Shown: positions 36,101 through 44,160 of the stretch, piece by piece
How positions within the stretch are numbered: the first letter of the stretch is position 1
How the letters are laid out: each line of letters begins with the position of its first letter
Assembly: GCF_038051985.1 (NCBI RefSeq)
Contig: NZ_CP150291.1
Span: 1,860,001-1,924,000, forward strand
Length of the DNA: 64,000 nucleotides
From: Solibacillus sp. FSL H8-0523
GTDB taxonomy: Bacteria > Bacillota > Bacilli > Bacillales_A > Planococcaceae
Direction of reading: 5' to 3'
Made by a program: the position numbers and the translations under genes
Notes under the pieces: generated by a model
What the model saw: only the letters and a program-made list of their open reading frames with translations
Told to the model about the DNA's origin: nothing
Databases searched by the model: none

Positions 36101-36755
36101 CGTGTTAAAGCAATACGAAGCTGAAATTTGGCGCGCCATTAGTGAAACCTTTTTCATGGTCGGTGTATCTATTTTAGCTGCCATACTTATCGGATTACCC
36201 ATCGGTACATATTTGTTTTTATGCGGCAAGGACAAGCTACTTGAAAATCGCGTTGTGTACAATGTTCTAAACTTATTTGTGAATATTGTCCGCTCGTTTC
36301 CGTTTTTACTGTTGGTCGTGTTTTTAATTCCATTTACACGGCTCATTGTCGGAACCGCGATTGGGACGCTGGCGGCGACAGTCCCGTTATCCGTCATTGC
36401 GATTGCACATTACGCAAGGCTCGTGGAACAGTCACTTCTTGATGTACCAAAAGGTGTGATCGAGGCGGCGGTGTCGATGGGCGCATCGATACGACGCATT
36501 ATTTTTAGCTTTCTTTATGTCGAGGCACGTTCAAGTCTTGTGCTTGCTCTGACGACGTCAATTGTCAGTTTTATTTCGTATTCGACCATTATGGGTGTCG
36601 TTGGTGGTGGAGGAATTGGCGACTTTGCGATTCGCTACGGTTATCAGCAATTCAAAACTGATTTAATGCTTTACATGATTTTTATTATGATTATTTTGGT
36701 ACAGCTCATTCAATTACTTGGAACGACTGTAGCAAGATGGTTGGATAACAGATAG
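36093..36755 (+). CDS. metI: Methionine ABC transporter permease MetI
   Basis: The 220-residue permease has five predicted membrane helices and is full length for MetI. The ATPase-docking region reads GVIEAAVSMGASIRRIIF, and SFISYSTIMGVVGGGGIGDF is a strong family mark. The start is set at GTG 36093 inside the metN end, about eight bases after AAGGTGG; a GTG four codons upstream overlaps that site. Confidence 0.92.
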   Translation: MFDVLKQYEAEIWRAISETFFMVGVSILAAILIGLPIGTYLFLCGKDKLLENRVVYNVLNLFVNIVRSFPFLLLVVFLIPFTRLIVGTAIGTLAATVPLSVIAIAHYARLVEQSLLDVPKGVIEAAVSMGASIRRIIFSFLYVEARSSLVLALTTSIVSFISYSTIMGVVGGGGIGDFAIRYGYQQFKTDLMLYMIFIMIILVQLIQLLGTTVARWLDNR

Positions 36756-36765
36756 GAGAATGGTT

Positions 36766-37584
36766 GTGAAAAAAAGTTGGATGATTAGTTTAGCCGCAGC
36801 ATTTATGTTAGTTGGCTGTGGACAGCAAGAAGAGAATGTAGAAAAGCCAGCAAATGAAGACGTAACGACGTTAAAGGTCGCATCATTAATTGCCCCAATG
36901 ACGGAAATTTTAGAGCTAGTCGAGCCACAATTAGCCGATGAAGGCATTGATTTGGAGATTGTTGTGCTAGGAGATAATGTACAACCAAACAGTGCGCTAG
37001 CCGCAAAGGAAGTGGACGCTAACTTCTTCCAGCACGTGCCGTATATGGAGGAATTCAATCGTAATAATGGCTCAAAATTAGTACCAATTCAGCCAATCTA
37101 CTTCGCGAATTACGGTGTGTATGCGAAAAACTTTGATTCGATCGATGCATTACCAGACGGTGCAACAGTAGCGATTGCCAATGATATTTCCAATGTCGAT
37201 CGTTCACTGGCGATGCTTGCACAAAACGGTGTCATTACTTTAAAAGAAAAAACAGATGTGTATTACACGTTAGCTAGCGTAGCGGACAACCCGAAAAATC
37301 TGCAATTTAAAGAGGTTGATTTACTCATGCTTGCACGTATGTATGATGATGCCGATGCAGTCGTAATGACACCAGCATATGCCGCTCCACTTGGCTTAAC
37401 GCCAAAAAGTGATGCGCTGTTAACGGAAGGGGTAGAAAACGACTTTGCGATTACATTAGTAGCGCGCGAGGACAACAAAGACGACGCAGCAATTAAGAAA
37501 CTTGCACAAGCAATGACGAGTGAAGCCGTACGTGAATTCTTAGCGGAAAATTATGATGAAACGGCGACACCAGCGTTTGAATAA
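36766..37584 (+). CDS. metQ: Methionine-binding lipoprotein MetQ (NlpA family)
   Basis: The 272-residue protein has a lipoprotein signal ending in LVGCG and the NlpA binding fold. Family blocks include AKEVDANFFQHVPYMEEF and ANYGVYAKNFDS-type sequence. It delivers methionine to MetI/MetN. The start is set at GTG 36766, seven bases after TAGGAG; the ATG two codons earlier is too close to that site. Three tandem copies of AATAAATG directly follow the stop codon. Confidence 0.92.
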   Translation: MKKSWMISLAAAFMLVGCGQQEENVEKPANEDVTTLKVASLIAPMTEILELVEPQLADEGIDLEIVVLGDNVQPNSALAAKEVDANFFQHVPYMEEFNRNNGSKLVPIQPIYFANYGVYAKNFDSIDALPDGATVAIANDISNVDRSLAMLAQNGVITLKEKTDVYYTLASVADNPKNLQFKEVDLLMLARMYDDADAVVMTPAYAAPLGLTPKSDALLTEGVENDFAITLVAREDNKDDAAIKKLAQAMTSEAVREFLAENYDETATPAFE

Positions 37585-37604
37585 ATGAATAAATGAATAA
37601 ATGG

Positions 37605-37648
37605 AAAACGACGAAACGCGGTAGGATGTGCGAATCGTCGTTTTTTTA
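37605..37648 (+). terminator. Terminator of metNIQ
   Basis: AAAACGACGA (37605-37614) pairs with TCGTCGTTTT (37635-37644), followed by more T. Confidence 0.8.
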
Positions 37649-37790
37649 TGGGGTGGATTATTACGTAAAAGCTTCAAGACTTGATTTGATAATCAGCAAT
37701 AGATTTGGTGAAAAAAGGAGAATTCCTATTTTAACTAGAATAAATAGGTAAGTAGGTTTTAATTATTCGAAGTTAAATGGAGGAATTATC

Positions 37791-38168
37791 ATGGAAACTA
37801 ATACAATTCAAAGGATTGGCCAAATTGCAGTGCCAGTAAAAAATATAGAAAGTGCGACTGAATTTTATAAGGAAGTATTAGGATTGCCACTGCTCTTTAA
37901 CACAGAAAGTATGGCATTCTTTGATTGCAATGGGCAACGACTTCTTCTATCTTTACCTGAAAAAGATGAGTATGCAAATTCAAGTTCGGTTATCTATTTT
38001 CAGGTAGAAGATATTAAAAAATCAGTTGAAAAATTAATTGAAAAGGGCGTTTCCTTTATCGACCAACCACATGTCGTTGCCAAAATGGGAAATACAGAAA
38101 CGTGGATGACCTTCTTTAACGATACTGAAGGAAATACACATGCTTTAATGTGTGAAGTGCAAATTTAA
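37791..38168 (+). CDS. VOC-family protein (glyoxalase fold)
   Basis: This 125-residue protein has the paired beta-alpha-beta-beta-beta modules of the vicinal oxygen chelate fold. Visible blocks are IGQIAVPVKNIESATEFYKE at the start and FNDTEGNTHALM near the end. Members include glyoxalases, dioxygenases and resistance proteins; no substrate can be assigned. GGAGG lies eight bases before the ATG. Confidence 0.85.
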   Translation: METNTIQRIGQIAVPVKNIESATEFYKEVLGLPLLFNTESMAFFDCNGQRLLLSLPEKDEYANSSSVIYFQVEDIKKSVEKLIEKGVSFIDQPHVVAKMGNTETWMTFFNDTEGNTHALMCEVQI

Positions 38169-38258
38169 TTCATAGTAAATTTCGATAATCCGGCGCTTTT
38201 CAAATATAAGGAAAGTGCCATTCTTTATAAATGTAGCGTATTTCGGAGGTAAATCACT

Positions 38259-39167
38259 ATGGAAAAAAATCGTATAAGACTAGACGGAGGATTTCATAAC
38301 GATGTGTTTCATATCGAGAATGAAGGAAAAGTAGTAAGAATATCTGATATTAGCAAAACAAAGACAATGGTTTTACAAGAAATAGAGTGGATGAATTTCT
38401 TGTATGAAGAAGGGGTTGCTGTACCGAAGCCTGAAATGACTATAGAGAGCGAAGAGGAACGGGTCAGAGTATATTTTGAATTTATTAAAGGTGATCCAAT
38501 TGACGTTACAAACCCATTTCACTGGAATGAAAAAATATTTGGCCAATTGGGGAGGATTTTGGGGAGAATCCATGCCTTATCCAAAAAGTTTAAGGTTGAT
38601 GCAATTCATCGACCGGTTTGGACCGTTGAAAATCCCGACATATTTGCTATTAGAGAAAATTTAAGTCCATGGATAAGAGAGAACTATGACAACCTGGTGC
38701 ACAATCTATTTCCGTATGAAATTACACCAGAAACGTTTGGGCTAATACATAATGATTTCCACCAAGGTAACCTAATTATTAATCATGAAGGCACTTTAAC
38801 TACGATTGATTTTGATGAGTGTTCATTTAATTGGTACGCCCAAGATGTTGCGGTAGTCTTCTATCACGCCTATTGGCAACATAATTCCTACAATGGCAAT
38901 GTGGATACATTCCCTCAAACATTTTTGAGCCATTTATTTGCTGGATATAAAGAAGAGAACCTGTTACATAAGGATTTGATCGAACAAATCCCGATTTTCT
39001 TGAAGCTACGAGAGATTTTTTTATATCAATTATTTAGAGAAAAGTGGGATAAGAATAACTTGGAGGATTGGCAAAAGTTTACCTTGCGCGATTTAGAGCA
39101 TAAGATCAAGAACAAAATCCCGTACGCGGGGATTCGTGATTTTTCTATTTATTTGATGGATAGCTAA
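38259..39167 (+). CDS. APH-family phosphotransferase (SrkA/CotS-like)
   Basis: This 302-residue kinase-fold protein has the catalytic loop LIHNDFHQGNLII (about 165-177) with base Asp and metal-binding Asn, then TTIDFDECSFNWYAQDVA with the second metal-binding Asp. The long helical C-terminal part (about 225-302) is like the HipA/SrkA and spore-coat CotS-type kinases. The substrate is unknown. A CGGAGG motif precedes the ATG. Confidence 0.82.
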   Translation: MEKNRIRLDGGFHNDVFHIENEGKVVRISDISKTKTMVLQEIEWMNFLYEEGVAVPKPEMTIESEEERVRVYFEFIKGDPIDVTNPFHWNEKIFGQLGRILGRIHALSKKFKVDAIHRPVWTVENPDIFAIRENLSPWIRENYDNLVHNLFPYEITPETFGLIHNDFHQGNLIINHEGTLTTIDFDECSFNWYAQDVAVVFYHAYWQHNSYNGNVDTFPQTFLSHLFAGYKEENLLHKDLIEQIPIFLKLREIFLYQLFREKWDKNNLEDWQKFTLRDLEHKIKNKIPYAGIRDFSIYLMDS

Positions 39168-39235
39168 GCTTTTCGCGCTCAAGTTCAGTATAGAGCCAGA
39201 TTATGAGAAATTACTTTTATAAAGGGGGATGGGTA

Positions 39236-40243
39236 ATGACGAAACGTTTACTTGGAATCGCATGTTTAGCAGGCATACTTGCCGGGTGCACGAATCAAAA
39301 TACCGATCAAACCGAAGAGATGAACGAACTTAAAGCACAAGTCGAGCAACTTGCATTAGAAAATGAAGAGCTTGTAAAGACTGTAGAGGAAGAAAGACAA
39401 GCATTCGACCTCGCGTTGAATGAACAAGTAAATCGTGACTATGCCTTGATTGTCTCACAAGCAATCGAGGCGTATCCGCTAACACTTTATAAGCAAACTT
39501 CAGTAGACTTGGACGAGGACGGCACAGCAGAGCAAATCGAGCTCTATGTGAATGCAGAAAAAACGGAGAACGGCCTTTTTGCTTGGGATGATGGACAGAA
39601 GTGGTTGCTCGTCGTGAAAGACGGTGAGAAAACTTATCCGCTGTTTGATGATTATGTTCAATTAGGCACAATCGATTTTAGTACAAGCACATTTGATGAA
39701 CAACCAGGAATCGTGATGATGATGGTGCAGCATTCTGATCGAACGGTACAAAAATTCACCTACGATCTACATGGAAATGGCTATCAAAAAGAAACCTTTT
39801 ACAAAAAGGAAAATATAAATAATCACTATAACGAGGCAGCCTCCCATGCCTTTTTCAAGGATGCCTTTACATTAATGGACCACGCCTTTACAACGAAAAC
39901 ACTAACGGTTCTAGAAGCGAATGAGCCGTCTCTTCAGGACGATCATGAGAGAAGGTTGATTATTGAGCTAATATTGGCCGATCTATACAATGCTAACAGA
40001 TTGTTGGAAATGGCGACGGAGCTGAATCGTGCGCTGAATGTTTCTTTAAGTGGCGCGATCGACTTACTTTATGAAATGGTGAATCAGCCACCAACAGCGG
40101 AGCAAAGAAAGGAATTAACAGCCATTCACGAACTGTTCAAAGAAATCGAATCAGATGATTTAATTATGAAAGAGGAGAATCAAATTTATCCGGACATTGC
40201 GGAAAAGCTTCAAAGACTGGATTTCATTGTTGATGAAAAGTAG
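39236..40243 (+). CDS. Lipoprotein with coiled coil, unknown function
   Basis: The 335-residue product starts with a lipoprotein signal ending in LAGCT, followed by a coiled coil (about 25-65) and two globular parts. The first (about 75-190) has an Asp-rich stretch (VDLDEDGTAEQIELYV) like calcium-binding or FG-GAP style repeats; the second is helical. The layout recalls the smaller lipoprotein at 14719-15276, but I see no clear sequence likeness beyond the coil. The start is set at ATG 39236 behind AAAGGGGG. Confidence 0.75.
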   Translation: MTKRLLGIACLAGILAGCTNQNTDQTEEMNELKAQVEQLALENEELVKTVEEERQAFDLALNEQVNRDYALIVSQAIEAYPLTLYKQTSVDLDEDGTAEQIELYVNAEKTENGLFAWDDGQKWLLVVKDGEKTYPLFDDYVQLGTIDFSTSTFDEQPGIVMMMVQHSDRTVQKFTYDLHGNGYQKETFYKKENINNHYNEAASHAFFKDAFTLMDHAFTTKTLTVLEANEPSLQDDHERRLIIELILADLYNANRLLEMATELNRALNVSLSGAIDLLYEMVNQPPTAEQRKELTAIHELFKEIESDDLIMKEENQIYPDIAEKLQRLDFIVDEK

Positions 40244-40355
40244 CGTTAATATCGCAATCGGTTTATAAGCGGAACTATGGGTGGAGCGAGTTGTACCTTA
40301 TAAATATTAATGAAACATTGAAAAAGGAGGGGGAGTGCTTTTGGGAGAGAAGTTA

Positions 40356-41042
40356 ATGGTAAATTATAAGGCAATAATATTTGATTTAGATGATACCTTA
40401 CTTGATAGAGAAAACGCAGTGAACCAAATGTTTTTAATGATTTTAGAAAAATGTTATCAAGATGTCGATCATTCAACTAAAAACAAAATGCTACAAAAAT
40501 TCAAAGAATACGATAAGAGAGCGTATGGTTACGGTGATAAAACAAACGTATTAGAATCACTTTTTGATGAATTCCCACCAAAACATAGATTACCAAGCAA
40601 TGACATTCAAGATTTTTGGAATAATAATTTTCCACATTGTTTTTCTATAAACCCAGATACTCTAAAAATTGTAAATACTTTAAAAACACAAGTAAAAGTT
40701 GCAATTATTACAAATGGCTTAACTCTGAGACAGAAAGCTAAAATAATTAATACTAACTTAAATAGTTGCTTTGATATAATACTTATTTCCGAAGAAGTAG
40801 GATTTAGCAAACCCGACAGACGCATATTTGAATTAGCATTGAAAAAGCTTAATGTGCAACCAGAAGAAACTTTATTCATTGGAGATGACCTAGAAAAGGA
40901 CATTGGTGGTTGTCAAAGTGTAAGTATAAAGGGCCTATGGTTTAATCCACGTATGGTAAAGAATGATACCACAATTAAGCCAGATGCCGAGATCAATTCT
41001 TTCGAGAGAATATTAGATTTTTTACCTAATCTGAATTGTTAG
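40356..41042 (+). CDS. HAD-superfamily hydrolase
   Basis: The 228-residue phosphatase-like protein has all four HAD motifs: DLDDT with the nucleophile Asp near 10, ITNG, a Lys in SKPD, and GDDLEKDIGG. Such enzymes remove phosphate from small molecules; the cap type fits subfamily IA (YjjG-like). Two starts are possible. ATG 40356 gives the normal N-terminus and has GGGAGAG seven bases upstream. GTG 40335 has a stronger AAGGAGG but poor spacing. Confidence 0.87.
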   Translation: MVNYKAIIFDLDDTLLDRENAVNQMFLMILEKCYQDVDHSTKNKMLQKFKEYDKRAYGYGDKTNVLESLFDEFPPKHRLPSNDIQDFWNNNFPHCFSINPDTLKIVNTLKTQVKVAIITNGLTLRQKAKIINTNLNSCFDIILISEEVGFSKPDRRIFELALKKLNVQPEETLFIGDDLEKDIGGCQSVSIKGLWFNPRMVKNDTTIKPDAEINSFERILDFLPNLNC

Positions 41043-41111
41043 ACTACAGTAATTATTTGAACTCAATCCGCCATTCAATTGTAAAGGGTAGCAAGCTAAG
41101 GAGGGGGCACT

Positions 41112-41285
41112 TTGGAAGAACTTCCATATGTAATTATCATGTCGATTGTATTCATTAGTAGCTGGATTGGTTATAGAAAGAAGGTTAAGAAAGCTGAAAA
41201 CGAAGAAGAGATAAGATCCGCGTTTGTTCCCTTTCTTTTAGTGGGGATTTTATTTCTTATATCTACTGCTGTATTTTTTACATAA
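41112..41285 (+). CDS. 57-residue two-segment membrane protein
   Basis: A short frame from TTG 41112 to TAA 41285 has AAGGAGG seven bases upstream. The product has two hydrophobic segments (about 6-20 and 40-56) joined by a charged loop (YRKKVKKAENEEEIRSA). I do not recognise the family. It begins a run of small genes on the plus strand. The ribosome binding site and composition support coding. Confidence 0.6.
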   Translation: MEELPYVIIMSIVFISSWIGYRKKVKKAENEEEIRSAFVPFLLVGILFLISTAVFFT

Positions 41286-41330
41286 CAAAACTATAAATCG
41301 AAATTACTGAAAAGAGGCGAGGAAATTCAA

Positions 41331-41807
41331 ATGAAAAAAAGTATGTTGCTACTGTTATTTTGTTTGACCTTCATTTTGTCTGCTTGTGGTGAAGCTGTAG
41401 AAGATACCGAAGAATATAATGGTGTTATTGGTGAAGGAAAAGTCTTCAATTATGCGTACAGCGTCACGAAGGAACAAAATAATATGACTTGGAGGGTTGT
41501 CTACAAAGGAGATACCGCGATTATTGAAGAGAGTCCAACCAATCGAGATGATTTAGTGAACTATATGAATGTTGTCAATGATAGTAAATTAGAATTTGTA
41601 AAACTAATTGTAGCACTAGCCTACATCGTATTTATTAGTATACTGTCGCTGATACTTTATAAGAAAAATCGGAAAATGCTTAAAGATGGTAGTTTAATCA
41701 CGGCTGGATTAACAGGTATCGCCGTGTATTTTGCCTTTAAAGCAGCATTTGATTTAAGTGGTTTTTTACAAGATGTAGACTATTACTATTGGAGCCTAAC
41801 TATTTAA
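41331..41807 (+). CDS. Lipoprotein with two membrane segments
   Basis: The 158-residue product has a lipoprotein signal ending in LSACG, an extracytoplasmic stretch of about 65 residues, and then two membrane segments (about 87-110 and 121-140). Lipid-anchored proteins with extra transmembrane helices are uncommon. GAGGCGAGGAAATT lies before the ATG. It follows the 57-residue membrane protein by 45 bases and may be co-transcribed with it. Function unknown. Confidence 0.72.
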   Translation: MKKSMLLLLFCLTFILSACGEAVEDTEEYNGVIGEGKVFNYAYSVTKEQNNMTWRVVYKGDTAIIEESPTNRDDLVNYMNVVNDSKLEFVKLIVALAYIVFISILSLILYKKNRKMLKDGSLITAGLTGIAVYFAFKAAFDLSGFLQDVDYYYWSLTI

Positions 41808-41913
41808 TGCGACTGGTGCTTTGGGAATATTCATTTTACAAGCACAAATGTATTTTGAAGGGTAATAAGGTATTATTAGGTTTAGGGTTTTTATTTTGAG
41901 GAGGATATTATTC

Positions 41914-42414
41914 ATGTTTTCAATCGATAGTTACAAGGCTTCAATACAATCTAATTTGGAAAAACAGACAGGCATTTTGGTACAGGAACTACAAAAAATT
42001 ATATCTTATACATTTGATCCGGCTGTAGAATTAGTGGATTTTTCTACATTTACAGACCCTACAAGATTTGAACTAACTATTATGATGTTTTCGATGGATA
42101 CAAATGCAGGTGAGGTGTTTGGCGAAGCGATTACGCCTCAAAATTTTGCGGGGAGTGTAGAAGTACTTTCGGATATGATTTATCATTATGTACCAGATCA
42201 TGAGGCACAGGCCTTTTCTGAGTTCTATTTACAAAACGATGAAGAATTGGAAATGAAAGAACAGCAGATTTTCACGGATTGGTTCATTACGTGCTGGGAA
42301 AAAGCAGGTGGACAGGCTTTTAATTTGCCTGCATATTTTGGTTTCCATGATGTAACACCGTCTTATGACTTACAGAACGCGCGATTTGTAGAAGATGAGG
42401 AAAAATGGGTTTAG
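41914..42414 (+). CDS. Conserved-looking soluble protein, unknown function
   Basis: The 166-residue protein is acidic and soluble with no signal or membrane segment. It looks like a mixed alpha/beta fold, with aromatic-rich C-terminal sequence (DWFITCWEKAGG, YFGFHDVTPSYDL). I do not recognise a family. GAGGAGG lies eight bases before ATG 41914; the frame stays open upstream but without a better site. Confidence 0.7.
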   Translation: MFSIDSYKASIQSNLEKQTGILVQELQKIISYTFDPAVELVDFSTFTDPTRFELTIMMFSMDTNAGEVFGEAITPQNFAGSVEVLSDMIYHYVPDHEAQAFSEFYLQNDEELEMKEQQIFTDWFITCWEKAGGQAFNLPAYFGFHDVTPSYDLQNARFVEDEEKWV

Positions 42415-42501
42415 ATACACCTATACATATAACCTCGCCAAGAACCTATTTGCATTTTTATATGAATGGTTAGAAAAAAAGGGAGTCAGGAGCTGATGAA
42501 C

Positions 42502-42693
42502 ATGTTAGATAAAATAAAAGATTCATTTACATCTAAGCAATTAGTTTGCTCTATTTGTGGTAGGAAAATTGAAGAAGGTGAACGTTTTACAGCGAATATA
42601 ACGATGCCTTCTGAAAAGAATATGATAGTATCAAGATTGGATAATGCAATTGCAAGAACTGCTAACAATTTACTTTGTGAAAGATGTGAGTAA
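42502..42693 (+). CDS. Small zinc-ribbon-like protein
   Basis: The 63-residue product has two CxxC pairs, CSIC near residue 18 and CERC at the very end, which could bind one zinc ion. Between them is a helical stretch with basic residues. Many small zinc ribbons bind nucleic acid or other proteins, but nothing more specific is visible. AGGAG precedes two in-frame ATG codons; the second (42502) has the better spacing. Confidence 0.65.
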   Translation: MLDKIKDSFTSKQLVCSICGRKIEEGERFTANITMPSEKNMIVSRLDNAIARTANNLLCERCE

Positions 42694-42808
42694 AGGTAGT
42701 TCAATAAGAAATAATTATAGACTTACATAAATAACCAATAATATTCTTTCTCTCGCTAATTTAGTATGATGAGGAAAAGAGATGTTTCATAACTCAGGAG
42801 GGATATAC

Positions 42809-43171
42809 ATGATTCTTGGATTACATCACGCACAGATAACAATTCCAAAAGGTACTGAAGAGAAAGCGAAGGATTTTTATTGTCAGGTGCTCGGTTTAGA
42901 GGAGATTGAAAAACCAGTATCACTTCAAGGAAGAGGGGGCTTTTGGTTGCAAGTTGGTGATAAAGAGGTGCACGTAGGGACAGAAGAGGGCTTTGATCGG
43001 ATAACAACGAAAGCCCACTTAGCTTACCAGGTAGAAGATGTGTCCTACTGGAGAAGCGTGCTTATTGAAAATGGTATAAAAATATTGGATTCAGTACCAA
43101 TTCCAAATTTTGACCGTTTTGAATTTAGAGATCCATTTGGAAATCGAGTCGAAATGATTCAACAACTATAA
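42809..43171 (+). CDS. VOC-family protein (glyoxalase/dioxygenase fold)
   Basis: The 120-residue protein shows the VOC fold: GLHHAQITIPKGTEEKAKDF at the start, LQVGDKEVHVG in the middle and FRDPFGNRVEMIQ at the end. Several metal ligands (early His, middle His, late Glu) are present. The substrate is unknown. AGGAGG lies eight bases before ATG 42809. Confidence 0.87.
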   Translation: MILGLHHAQITIPKGTEEKAKDFYCQVLGLEEIEKPVSLQGRGGFWLQVGDKEVHVGTEEGFDRITTKAHLAYQVEDVSYWRSVLIENGIKILDSVPIPNFDRFEFRDPFGNRVEMIQQL

Positions 43172-43242
43172 GTTTCTTTGGATAAAAGAGTAACTTATAG
43201 TGTACCTAGTAGAAGGGTGAACAAGCTAAACTTGTTAGCTGT

Positions 43243-43425
43243 TCACCCCTGAATGGCAACCATACAAAACATCAAAGCCGCAACAAATAAAAACGTCAAC
43301 AATGCACATAAACGTTTTTGATCCCGCGTTTGCCGTTTATCAAGCATTTTCTGAAATAAATTTGCGTAGGCATAAAATACGCCAATCGCTAATATCGCAG
43401 GTAAAAATAGAATGACCATTAGCAT
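43243..43425 (-). CDS. Small membrane protein downstream of Nudix gene
   Basis: The product is about 60 residues with two hydrophobic segments (about 3-20 and 41-57) flanking a basic loop (KRQTRDQKRL). The frame stays open back into the Nudix gene, so the start is uncertain; ATG 43425 is the first after the Nudix stop with a weak GAAAGG site. A hairpin (43215-43248) overlaps its stop codon. Function unknown. Confidence 0.5.
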   Translation of the reverse strand: MLMVILFLPAILAIGVFYAYANLFQKMLDKRQTRDQKRLCALLTFLFVAALMFCMVAIQG

Positions 43426-43444
43426 AGGTAATAACATCCTTTCA

Positions 43445-43900
43445 TTAGTTCGTAACGTGCGCCAAATACTTTCCAATGACAACCTTATCCGGCGGGCTAA
43501 TGTGCTCTGGTAACGCATCTAAGCTGAAAAACTGTAAATCGTCCGCTTCCTCTGGATCAAAATGTAGCTCCCCGTCGTAGTCATCACAAATATAGGTCGT
43601 CGCTACGTTATACACTTCATCGCCGTGTGGATATTGATAGTAAAGTTCCTTGCCTGAAAAAATGCCAAATAGCGTTAAGTTATTTGCAGTTAGACCGGTT
43701 TCCTCATACATTTCGCGAATTGCGACTTCTTCTAACGTTTCGCCTAATTCCATCGAGCCACCTACTAACCCCCAGCAGTTATTGTCAATGCGGTGCTGCA
43801 TTAACAGTTCACCGCGTTCATTGAAAATCAATACACATGCACCAACCATAATAATCGGGTCCGTCCCTATTTTTTTACGCAAATTCATAATATAGCCCAC
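43445..43900 (-). CDS. Nudix hydrolase
   Basis: The protein of about 151 residues carries a complete Nudix box, GGSMELGETLEEVAIREMYE followed by ETGL, with the metal-binding Glu residues intact. It would cleave a nucleoside diphosphate linked to another group, such as a damaged nucleotide or a nucleotide sugar. The start is set at GTG 43900, about six bases after GAGGTG; the ATG at 43888 is an alternative. Confidence 0.88.
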   Translation of the reverse strand: MGYIMNLRKKIGTDPIIMVGACVLIFNERGELLMQHRIDNNCWGLVGGSMELGETLEEVAIREMYEETGLTANNLTLFGIFSGKELYYQYPHGDEVYNVATTYICDDYDGELHFDPEEADDLQFFSLDALPEHISPPDKVVIGKYLAHVTN

Positions 43901-43986
43901 CGTTAACACCTCGTTTTCTTTTTGAAATTGACGCTTTTGGTAGAAATAGGTTCACGAACTACACCTTTTTTGTTAAAATTATACAA

Positions 43987-44160
43987 TTTGAACCTCCCTC
44001 GACTAAAGTCGAAGGATTCTTGCGCTATAAACAGTTTTCTGTTTAGATCAGCAAGCTATCCCCGTCGTCCCAGCGGTTTTTGAAGACAACTAGCGCGCTG
44101 CCTTTAAGATGTTTTTCGCTGCATTCGTGTCCGCATGGTCCTCGTGGTGACACTTCGTAC
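43987..44160 (-). ncRNA. Probable omega-RNA / right end of the TnpB element
   Basis: Guide RNAs of TnpB are made from the 3' end of tnpB and the element's right end. On the minus strand this region has a hairpin with stem TAAACAG/CTGTTTA (44028-44045) enclosed by CTTGC/GCAAG, then a terminal hairpin (44015-44008 with 44003-43996) followed by GGAGGTTCAA. That terminal hairpin plus GGTTCAA is what I expect at the right end of an IS605-group element, so the guide segment would begin near 43987-43985 and run left. The boundaries are inferred. Confidence 0.55.

Noticed and set aside
37580-37604. Tandem AATAAATG triplication after metQ as a regulatory repeat
   Set aside because: Three short AT-rich copies directly after a stop codon are more likely replication slippage.
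43215-43248. Hairpin between the VOC and small membrane-protein genes as an intrinsic terminator
   Set aside because: The stem is good (GGGTGAAC/GTTCACCC and AGCTAA/TTAGCT), but neither strand has a T-run after it.
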